Assembly: GCA_937928235.1 (NCBI GenBank)
Contig: CALEZE010000008.1
Coordinates: 1 to 36,011, forward strand
Direction of reading: 5' to 3'
DNA from: an uncultured bacterium
GTDB taxonomy: Bacteria > Patescibacteriota > Microgenomatia > UBA8517
DNA length: 36,011 bases
The notes beneath the pieces were generated by a model. It was given only the letters and a program-made list of their open reading frames with translations. It searched no databases and had not been told where the DNA came from. Of this stretch, positions 30,412 to 36,011 are shown piece after piece. A program made the position numbers and the translations under genes. Position 1 is the stretch's first letter. Each line of letters starts with the position of its first letter.

Positions 30412-32772
30412 TTATTTATTTCTTCGGCCTTTCAGTAAAACCAAGAAAATAGTCGTTCCAGCTAGTAAAACAGTGACCCATACCCAACTTTTCGATCGAG
30501 AGCCGTCTGAATCCACAGACATCTCAACGCCTTCATTTTCGTCTTCAGCTTGAGTCTCTTCTCCCAAGACTTCACCGCCACCTTCGTCTTCACTAGCCTC
30601 CACTAGCGTAGGTGATAGAAAAGTTAACAGCGGCTCCAAAAACAAATCCACAGAAGTGGAAATCCCAGCAACAGCACCACCTCCTGTTGACGAAGGTGCT
30701 CCGGCATAGGTCAGTGTCTTAAAAGTTTTCTCAAAACCAACGGCTATGGGTGAACCTTCAGAGATCGTTCTGAAATAATAAAGTGTTCCATCAGAAAGAC
30801 CAGTAATAATCACTGTATGGTTAGTTGTCTTTACTAAGGAGTCAAAGGTAGATGTGGAAAAAGCATATCCGTAGTTCGGTGCCGAACCCAACGCTGATTG
30901 TGAAACTGTGTCGTAAACAACACGACTTGAAGTTGGCTTGTCCGTTGTCCAAGTTATCACAGCAGTTGTTTGGCTAGGCGTTGCCGAAAGCTCTCCTGAA
31001 ACAACCGCTGCCAAGTCAACACTTACCTCTGTAGATGTAAATTCGTTCCCCGCACCATCAGTTACAATAATCCGTAAAATGTATGTGTCCAGGTCTAGAC
31101 TCGAAGTGTCCCAATTTGCAGAAAACGGACTCGTCAACGAAGTTTCTATGTCGTGGAATGTGTCAACACCGTCGTCTCTTTTATATTGAAAAAGAACGGA
31201 GGAAACACCGCTTAGGCTGTCACTTGCATCAGCAGTGACTACAACAAAACCAGAGACTGTTTCGCCACCAGAATGAGAGGTTATCGAGCCGGTTGGAGCT
31301 GTTGTATCCACAACGAAAGGCCCAGAATGAACAGTGGATGTCCAGTTGCCAGCATTGTCTACAGTCCTTAGGTGGAAATACCATGTGCCATCCGTTAAAG
31401 AAGTACTGGTGATACCTGTTGCAGTCTCCTCCAAATCTTTTGTGTTATCAGGAACATCAGTCGCACCATTCGAAAATTCGTATGAGTACCCGTCAACACC
31501 AGAAGTTGCATCAGTTGCTCCGGGGATTGAACCTGCCACTGTCCATACCATATCTATCGTTGTGTCGTTTTTGGGGGCCGTATGGCTTGTAGTGCTCACA
31601 TCTGTTGGGTCGGTGGGAAAAGTTTCATCAAGAACAATAGTATCGCTAATAATTCCCTCGCTTTGATTCCCTGCCCCATCGGTAAATCGTACACTTACTG
31701 TATATTCACCATCACCATTTTCTGGAAGCGTGTAGGCATATGGGGTTACATAGGTTATTGGGGACTGAAAACTTCCGACCATTCCGTTTCTCAACTCCAT
31801 AGTCACAACATCGCTTGATGTACCAGGGAAACTTAAAGATACGCTTCTTGAGTTTGTATAGGTCGCCCCTGAGTCGATAGAAATTGAACCTACCGGTTTT
31901 TCTGTATCTCCCACCGAAACCACCAAACTTCCGTTTCCAGACTGAGCACTAGACCCTGACTGACAGCCGCTGGGTGTTGCAGTGACCGTAAAATTAGATG
32001 ACCCTGTGGGCGTTGTACTACTCGTGCTTAAAGTTAGAGTTGAAGAGACATTTCCACCCGTGCTAACTAGCGAGGCCGGAGAAAAAGATACGACACCAAC
32101 ACCTGTTGGCAGCCCGCTTGCACTTAAGTTGGCAGTACAAGAGTTGCTATTACCATTGAAATTAACGGTCACATTAAAAGTTACATTTTGACCTTTCTCA
32201 ACAGGATTGGGGTTTTGAGTATTTACGGTAACAGTATTTGGTTTTGAATCTAGAAAGGTAGTCGTGGCAACTAAACTGCCGCTTTGGTCAAATAGTTGAA
32301 CTAAATAATTAGGCCTGTATGTGCCATCCAGTTGGTACGCGTAAACAAACCCACCCAGGTTATCTGTTTGTATACTAATGGAACTAGTAACCGCAGGTTC
32401 GTCAGCCGAACTAATAACTAATAAGTATTGGTAATTAGGGCTAAGGTTTTTAGAAGAAATAATTACAATCTCTGTTGGGTAATAGTCTTCTTTGTCGGTG
32501 GTTAGACTAACGACTTCCTGCGTGTCCTCGGCTATATTTTCGGTGACTGGAGAGGTTGTGGAAGCAAGAGCAAGATCGGGTTCTGTTACAACAAATACTA
32601 AAACTTTTTCCTCTGCCACCAGGGGCAATGTTTCTTCATCAACTGTTTCGTGAACTTCCTCCTCGTTTTCGGAGGTAAGCTCTACTTCTTGAGCAAGAAC
32701 TAGGACCGGAAAAACATTCGTCTGGATTAGGAGAAGAATTACAGAAAGAACGCTAAGGGCCTTCCTGAACAT
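30412..32772 (-). CDS. Large surface protein with Ig/FN3-like repeats and a C-terminal membrane anchor
   Basis: 786 residues. The signal peptide is MFRKALSVLSVILLLI and onward, with a probable cleavage after LAQ near residue 28. The mature part is rich in Ser, Thr, Gly and Val and built of beta-sandwich repeats: VSLTTDKEDYYPTE, then two Ig-like blocks with DGAGNQSEG and DNAGNWTST, a Big-3/CARDB-like block with TDGAGNEFTS, and an FN3-like block (ATPSQTTAVITWTTDKPTSS). Near the end an acidic stretch contains GGGEVLGEE, followed by a membrane helix (about 763-780) and the basic tail KGRRNK. It is probably displayed on the cell surface, perhaps as an acceptor for the glycans made by this locus; that link is inferred. 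Confidence 0.85.
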   Translation of the reverse strand: MFRKALSVLSVILLLIQTNVFPVLVLAQEVELTSENEEEVHETVDEETLPLVAEEKVLVFVVTEPDLALASTTSPVTENIAEDTQEVVSLTTDKEDYYPTEIVIISSKNLSPNYQYLLVISSADEPAVTSSISIQTDNLGGFVYAYQLDGTYRPNYLVQLFDQSGSLVATTTFLDSKPNTVTVNTQNPNPVEKGQNVTFNVTVNFNGNSNSCTANLSASGLPTGVGVVSFSPASLVSTGGNVSSTLTLSTSSTTPTGSSNFTVTATPSGCQSGSSAQSGNGSLVVSVGDTEKPVGSISIDSGATYTNSRSVSLSFPGTSSDVVTMELRNGMVGSFQSPITYVTPYAYTLPENGDGEYTVSVRFTDGAGNQSEGIISDTIVLDETFPTDPTDVSTTSHTAPKNDTTIDMVWTVAGSIPGATDATSGVDGYSYEFSNGATDVPDNTKDLEETATGITSTSLTDGTWYFHLRTVDNAGNWTSTVHSGPFVVDTTAPTGSITSHSGGETVSGFVVVTADASDSLSGVSSVLFQYKRDDGVDTFHDIETSLTSPFSANWDTSSLDLDTYILRIIVTDGAGNEFTSTEVSVDLAAVVSGELSATPSQTTAVITWTTDKPTSSRVVYDTVSQSALGSAPNYGYAFSTSTFDSLVKTTNHTVIITGLSDGTLYYFRTISEGSPIAVGFEKTFKTLTYAGAPSSTGGGAVAGISTSVDLFLEPLLTFLSPTLVEASEDEGGGEVLGEETQAEDENEGVEMSVDSDGSRSKSWVWVTVLLAGTTIFLVLLKGRRNK

Positions 32773-32789
32773 ATGTGTATTTGATTCGA

Positions 32790-32817
32790 AGTATAAGGTT
32801 TATTTAATTGAAGTCAA
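32790..32817 (-). promoter_or_regulatory. Promoter of the Ig-like surface protein (TTGACT - 16 bp - TATACT)
   Basis: On the minus strand -35 TTGACT (rc of 32812-32817) and -10 TATACT (rc of 32790-32795). The predicted start is about 11 nt before the ATG at 32772, giving a very short leader without a Shine-Dalgarno. It is the best -35/-10 pair in the window. Confidence 0.65.
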
Positions 32818-32830
32818 TATGGCAAAATGC

Positions 32831-32873
32831 AAAGAAAAACCCTCCGGTGACATTGGCTTAGTCGGCCGGAGGG
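32831..32873 (-). terminator. Rho-independent terminator of the lipoprotein gene
   Basis: An 8-bp perfect GC-rich stem, CCCTCCGG (32840-32847) with CCGGAGGG (32866-32873), and an 18-nt loop, is followed on the minus strand by TTTTTCTTT. It separates the lipoprotein gene from the surface-protein promoter. Confidence 0.8.
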
Positions 32874-32901
32874 CTCCTCTTTTTAGTTTCGAAAGCTTAG
32901 C

Positions 32902-33924
32902 TTAGTCTAGGGGTGGTATTTCCACCATAAACACCTCGCGCTCAACGGTACCGTCTGGCATCTCAACTTTCACATTACCAACCCAGTAAATTGGAGTTTC
33001 GATAGTTACAAGGTACCAGGGAAAGGGCGTATAGTAACTCTTGGTGATTCTTGGGCCGACAACCTCGTTGTCGAATACCATCTCCCAATCCCAGATGTCG
33101 CGCTGGTCAAACAGCATAAAATCATAGGCGTATACCTGAGATTCCACTGAGACGTCAAACGGGTAGCCTTCACTCAGGTTGGTGACCTCCAAGACAAACT
33201 GGCCTTCCCGTATGTCCAAGCTAAGTTCGGCCACCTCGCCAAGCTCAAATCTTTCACCTAGTACATATGCCAACTCTCTAGGAAAAGCAGGGGGCAGCGA
33301 TTGCTCGACCGGTAAAACTTCTATCGTCCGCGTTACTTCTGTACTTCTTTCGTAGCCGATAGCGTAAGAGTAGGTCAGAGTTATCTGGTCTGGCGACGCA
33401 TTTTCAGCAACTTGAAATACTGCGTAACCAAAACCCCTCGCAGAACCCTCATCCCCATAACCAATGTAGCTAACTATTCCCCCAGGCGGGATCATGCTTG
33501 CAGATCTTATGCCACAAAAGAAGTCACGGGAATTGTAAAAGTCAACATACGCATCGTGCACAAAACCCGCGTCTGTTGTGACAACTGGCCTACCCCTACC
33601 CCAAAAACACTGACCGTCAGCAACAGTGTCGAGTGACACCCACGCAAAATCACTGCTAGTGTTATAGGGAACAAGGTAAATCTCAATCCACTTCAAGTTG
33701 TTGCCAGTAGGATCATCTCCATCTGGAAGATAGTAAGCCAGAATCTCCACTGTTCCAGATTCCTCGTTGGTATCTTGATTGTCTGTAACCACGGTTTCTT
33801 GCTCAGCCTCCACCTCCCCTGCCGGTACTCGAGCATCCTGGTTGTTCACCTGAACCTCTTGACTGCCACCACAGGCGGCGGTGAATAGCGAAACAAGCAC
33901 TGCTACCAGAAACAGCTTTTTCAT
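32902..33924 (-). CDS. Putative lipoprotein of unknown function
   Basis: 340 residues. The signal MKKLFLVAVLVSLFTAAC ends in a lipobox-like TAAC with Cys18, then a low-complexity Glu/Asn/Val stretch (about 20-55). The rest is beta-rich with YYLPDGDDPTGNN, a pair of Cys in DGQCFWGRG and FFCGIRS that could form a disulfide, and WYLVTIETPIYWVGNV near the end. I do not recognise a family. AAAGGAGGT (33929-33937) is a near-perfect Shine-Dalgarno 4 nt before the ATG, in contrast to most genes here. It has its own terminator and no operon partner. Confidence 0.8.
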   Translation of the reverse strand: MKKLFLVAVLVSLFTAACGGSQEVQVNNQDARVPAGEVEAEQETVVTDNQDTNEESGTVEILAYYLPDGDDPTGNNLKWIEIYLVPYNTSSDFAWVSLDTVADGQCFWGRGRPVVTTDAGFVHDAYVDFYNSRDFFCGIRSASMIPPGGIVSYIGYGDEGSARGFGYAVFQVAENASPDQITLTYSYAIGYERSTEVTRTIEVLPVEQSLPPAFPRELAYVLGERFELGEVAELSLDIREGQFVLEVTNLSEGYPFDVSVESQVYAYDFMLFDQRDIWDWEMVFDNEVVGPRITKSYYTPFPWYLVTIETPIYWVGNVKVEMPDGTVEREVFMVEIPPLD

Positions 33925-33928
33925 TTCG

Positions 33929-33937
33929 ACCTCCTTT
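33929..33937 (-). promoter_or_regulatory. Strong Shine-Dalgarno of the lipoprotein gene
   Basis: AAAGGAGGT on the minus strand ends 4 nt before the ATG at 33924. It is the most complete SD in the window apart from that of the DUF3096 gene. Confidence 0.8.
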
Positions 33938-33990
33938 AGGTCATTTGATTTTTTTAGTTTTTAGCTTTCGAAATTTAAAAGAGCGATTTT

Positions 33991-34032
33991 AATAAAAAAG
34001 TCCGGACACCAAGCGCTTTCGCTATTTGTCCG
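33991..34032 (-). terminator. Rho-independent terminator of the tsaE-galE-tsaB operon
   Basis: Minus-strand hairpin with an outer stem CGGACA/TGTCCG (34027-34032 with 34003-34008) and an inner stem AGCG/CGCT around AAAG, followed by CTTTTTTATT. The tsaB stop codon (34022-34024) lies inside the hairpin, so the gene and terminator overlap. Confidence 0.75.
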
Positions 34033-34336
34033 AATCGTATTTTATTTTTGTTACAAAATTCTGAGAAATTTTCTTACCATTAACAGGAATTTGCAAACTC
34101 CATCCCAGGGCATTTGCCACAGAAACCCCGACACGCAAACCCGTATAAGAACCAGGACCTGTGTTTACTTCTATTTCTGTTAGATCTTTAAGAGTTTTAC
34201 CCTTGTCCGAAAGGAGTTTATCTATAAAAGGAAGGAGTTTTTGAGATTTCTCTTTTCTTGCGTCCGCTTCGAAGCGCTCACCATCCAGTGCCACAACAAC
34301 TTTTTCAGAATCCGATGTGTCAATAAAGAGTTTCAT
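34022..34336 (-). CDS. tsaB: TsaB-like protein, short form (104 residues)
   Basis: Started at the ATG at 34336 (MKLFIDTSDSEKV), which overlaps the galE TGA as ATGA; a longer reading adds eleven unsupported residues. TsaB is the scaffold partner of TsaD and TsaE in making t6A37 of tRNA. Present are the first ASKHA-like strand FIDTSDSEKVVVAL, SQKLLPFIDKLL and the hallmark GPGSYTGLRVG at 60-70. Typical TsaB has about 220-230 residues, so the whole second domain is missing. The gene ends in a terminator with no trace of more coding sequence, so this looks like a stable short form, not a frameshift. Confidence 0.82.
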   Translation of the reverse strand: MKLFIDTSDSEKVVVALDGERFEADARKEKSQKLLPFIDKLLSDKGKTLKDLTEIEVNTGPGSYTGLRVGVSVANALGWSLQIPVNGKKISQNFVTKIKYDSDK

Positions 34337-35316
34337 TTGTCGTACCCATTGGGGTGGCTTTGGTGCCACTTGTAGGCAGACTCAATAATTTCCTTTAATC
34401 CGTATTTTGGTTCCCAACCAAGGGCGCTTTTAATTTTATCTATTGAAGCATATAGGGCATCGGCATCTCCTTCTCTCCTGGGGCCATATTTTACTTTAAA
34501 ATCACTCCCTGTAACTTCTTTTATCATATCTATCACTTCCTTGTTGGAATAACCCCTACCTATACCAACATTGTAATAATCGCTATCTCCTCCACTAATA
34601 AGTTTATCGAGCGCTAGAGTGTGTGTTTCTGCCAAATCTAGTACATGGAAATAGTCTCTTACATTAGTGCCATCCGGGGTGCCATAGTCTTCCCCAAAAA
34701 CTTCGAATTCTTTGCCAGTCAGTGCCGCCTCCATAGCATTGGGAATAAGGTGGCTCTCTTCTGGGTGTGCTTCACCAATCGAACCATCAAGGGCCGCTCC
34801 CGCTGCATTAAAGTAGCGAATGGCCGTGAACTTTATTCCATGACTCTTGTCGAACCAATCAAGCATTCTTTCCCCCATATATTTGGTTTCCCCGTATGGG
34901 TTTAAGGGGTTTCTTGGCATATCTTCTGTTATTGGTAGATTTTCGGGATTGCCGTAAACTCCAGCTGAAGATGAGAACACGATATTGTTAACACCTTTTT
35001 CGACCATTACTTCTAACAGGTTGATTGTTGAAGCTAAGTTGTTCTTGAAGTACTTCAGAGGATTCTTAAAACTCTCACCCATTTGAATGAACGCTGCCAT
35101 GTGGATAACACCATCGAACTTTTCATTTTCAAAAAGTTCAGAGAGCTTCTCTTTTTCCAAAAGGTCAAAAACACGAAGATCAAATCCCTCAATGGCTTCT
35201 TTGTGTCCTTGCGAAAGATTGTCCACTATTACAACTTCGTGCCCTTTGTCTTTTAAATTTCTGACAATAAAGCTCCCAATATATCCCGCACCTCCGGTTA
35301 CAAGTATTTTGCTCAT
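34333..35316 (-). CDS. galE: UDP-glucose 4-epimerase GalE
   Basis: 327 residues. The extended SDR has GGAGYIG at 8-14, the catalytic Ser117 in FSSSAGVYG and Y141-GET-K145, then RYFNAAGA, HLIPN and GTNVRDYFHVLDLA, the classical GalE signature set. It interconverts UDP-glucose and UDP-galactose in the cytoplasm, using the UDP-glucose from GalU. The start overlaps the DUF1653 gene as ATGA and the stop overlaps tsaB the same way. Its placement between tRNA-modification genes is a CPR-like operon mixture. The related remnant at 27505-27570 shares its first residues. Confidence 0.94.
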   Translation of the reverse strand: MSKILVTGGAGYIGSFIVRNLKDKGHEVVIVDNLSQGHKEAIEGFDLRVFDLLEKEKLSELFENEKFDGVIHMAAFIQMGESFKNPLKYFKNNLASTINLLEVMVEKGVNNIVFSSSAGVYGNPENLPITEDMPRNPLNPYGETKYMGERMLDWFDKSHGIKFTAIRYFNAAGAALDGSIGEAHPEESHLIPNAMEAALTGKEFEVFGEDYGTPDGTNVRDYFHVLDLAETHTLALDKLISGGDSDYYNVGIGRGYSNKEVIDMIKEVTGSDFKVKYGPRREGDADALYASIDKIKSALGWEPKYGLKEIIESAYKWHQSHPNGYDK

Positions 35317-35540
35317 TTGTCTATTTCCTCCATCAGTTTAAATCTGGGGACACTTTTACCGTCAACCTCAACTTCCTCTGTAAACATACTAACAGGTCTC
35401 ACCCACAAGTCTTCATCTCCATACAAAGCTTGATAGACCACAAGTTCTTCTTGAGTTTCACTGTGACTTGCTACTCCAATTACTTTGTAATCTTTCCCTT
35501 TAAAGTGCTTATAAATTCCAGGCTTAACTTCATTACTCAT
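35313..35540 (-). CDS. DUF1653 domain protein
   Basis: 75 residues, the whole domain: KPGIYKHFKGKDYKVIGVA, SETQEELVVYQALYGD, LWVRPVSMFTEEV and PRFKLME. These are the conserved features of DUF1653 (GxYxHFKGxxY and LWVRPxxMF), a small beta-barrel-like domain of unknown role found in many bacteria. It overlaps tsaE by 8 bp and galE by 4 bp. Confidence 0.9.
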   Translation of the reverse strand: MSNEVKPGIYKHFKGKDYKVIGVASHSETQEELVVYQALYGDEDLWVRPVSMFTEEVEVDGKSVPRFKLMEEIDK

Positions 35541-35964
35541 CGAACTTTATCTTCCTTCCATCCCCATCTACCTCAAAATAAATCCAGTATGTGTCTTTTG
35601 GCATGATATCAGCAGCCTTATCCGCCCACTCAACCGCTACTATATTATTTTTTCTATCCCAAATATCTGTCAAGCCAATGTTCTCCATCTCATCTTCAAT
35701 GTTGTTCTCAAGCCTGTATAAATCAACATGGAAAAAGTTTCTCTCGCCAGCTTCATATTCACGCATTAATACAAAAGTGGGAGAAGCGGTATTCTGTTTT
35801 ACCCCCAGCCCTTCTGCAAATCCTTGGATAAAGGTGGTTTTCCCGCTCCCTAAGTTACCCACAAGACCGAGTGTCATGTGGTTTCTTTTTCCTTCTTTTA
35901 AAGAAGCTGCCAGTTTTCTGCCCACTTCCTTAGTTTCTTCGGCGCTTTTGGTAAATATTTCCAT
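35533..35964 (-). CDS. tsaE: tRNA threonylcarbamoyladenosine biosynthesis ATPase TsaE
   Basis: 143 residues. The P-loop is GNLGSGKTT at 36-44, followed by NTASPTFVLMREYEA, the strand FFHVDLYRLE and VEWADKA at 111-117, all diagnostic of TsaE, the ATPase that drives turnover of the TsaBDE complex making t6A37. The third P-loop position is Asn in place of the usual Asp. The ATG at 35964 lies 6 nt after an extended -10 box. The gene also overlaps the 3' end of a membrane-protein frame by 67 bp. tsaB is three genes downstream in the same operon; tsaD is not in the window. Confidence 0.95.
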   Translation of the reverse strand: MEIFTKSAEETKEVGRKLAASLKEGKRNHMTLGLVGNLGSGKTTFIQGFAEGLGVKQNTASPTFVLMREYEAGERNFFHVDLYRLENNIEDEMENIGLTDIWDRKNNIVAVEWADKAADIMPKDTYWIYFEVDGDGRKIKFDE

Positions 35965-36011
35965 ACTATATATATTGCAAGGCTAGCCCCAATTGTATCA
36001 AAGATAACATC
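35898..36011 (-). CDS. C-terminal end of a possible VanZ-like membrane protein (partial)
   Basis: From the right edge a minus-strand frame reads DVIFDTIGASLAIYIVWKY then LPKAPKKLRKWAENWQLL and a TAA (35898-35900). The D-V-x-x-D-T-x-G-A pattern followed by a hydrophobic helix and a basic tail resembles the end of VanZ-like proteins. It overlaps tsaE by 67 bp in another frame, which is long for this window. Only 37 residues are visible, so the call rests on the pattern. Confidence 0.4.
   Translation of the reverse strand, partial: DVIFDTIGASLAIYIVWKYLPKAPKKLRKWAENWQLL
35971..35976 (-). promoter_or_regulatory. Extended -10 (TGC-AATATA) of the tsaE operon
   Basis: On the minus strand TGCAATATA has the TGn extension and ends 6 nt before the tsaE ATG at 35964. 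TTGATA lies 19 bp further upstream. It predicts a leaderless tsaE mRNA starting inside the upstream reading frame. Confidence 0.4.

Larger units (their letters stand above)
32887..33973. repeat. 11-bp inverted repeats flanking the lipoprotein gene
   Basis: TTTCGAAAGCT at 32887-32897 and its reverse complement AGCTTTCGAAA at 33963-33973 bracket the gene, both just outside the coding region. Allowing two mismatches the match extends to about 19 bp. The core TTTCGAAA is itself a palindrome, which lowers the significance. Confidence 0.35.

Noticed and set aside
35591..35986. 131-codon plus-strand open frame
   Set aside because: It is the shadow of tsaE, whose P-loop and other motifs are unambiguous.
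1..36011. CRISPR arrays, tRNA or rRNA genes, insertion sequences, phage genes
   Set aside because: I saw no regularly spaced repeats, tRNA-like cloverleaf arms, rRNA stretches, or transposase, integrase or phage structural motifs on either strand.

Overview
The window looks like a chromosomal segment of a Patescibacteria/CPR bacterium, most likely of the Microgenomates/Katanobacteria type. This placement is inferred from content and not proven. The genes are short and tightly packed, most junctions are 1-11 bp overlaps (often ATGA), and almost no start has a Shine-Dalgarno sequence. Several families known from CPR genomes are present: strings of GT39-like membrane glycosyltransferases, a very short TsaB, DUF1653, DUF3096, a YkuK-type RNase H fold protein, and a membrane-anchored CAP protein. 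TGA is used freely as a stop, so the UGA=Gly code of Gracilibacteria/Absconditabacteria does not apply. I saw no rRNA, tRNA, CRISPR array or transposase.

Region 1 (1-18736, minus strand) is one long cell-surface glycan locus. Reading from the promoter near 18740 leftward, it holds: a polyprenyl-phosphate sugar synthase-like GT2; a GT39 transferase; a DHH phosphoesterase; a second GT39 gene that carries an in-frame stop before its conserved tail; a second GT2 of the same type; another GT39; a PF10131-like membrane protein; a Wzx-like flippase; another GT-C-like membrane protein; six cytoplasmic sugar transferases (five GT2, one GT4); an S66 peptidase; and the start of one more GT39 gene. The layout fits assembly of a lipid-linked glycan on the cytoplasmic face, flipping, and further sugar addition outside.

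Region 2 (18784-24142) has mixed strands. It holds a PIG-V-like membrane transferase, an orphan DUF35 Zn-ribbon/OB protein, an HTH protein with a decayed Nudix-like domain behind a perfect inverted repeat, a GT2-GtrA fusion, a DedA-like membrane protein sharing a promoter with trmD, and a 42-residue DUF3096 microprotein.

Region 3 (24135-29088, minus) supplies nucleotide sugars: galU, ykuK-like, then rfbB-rfbC-rfbD for dTDP-rhamnose. RfbB is fused to a C-terminal Nudix domain. A 21-codon remnant of another epimerase gene lies between the rfb promoter and rfbB.

Region 4 (29159-33924, minus) encodes surface proteins: a small membrane protein, a CAP protein, a 786-residue Ig/FN3-like anchored protein, and a lipoprotein with its own strong Shine-Dalgarno and terminator. 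Region 5 (33991-36011, minus) is the operon vanZ-like(?)-tsaE-DUF1653-galE-tsaB, ending in a terminator.

The most general signal is promoter placement. At nine starts a -10-like box lies 6-8 nt upstream of the start codon, which predicts leaderless mRNAs. I used this to settle several start codons.
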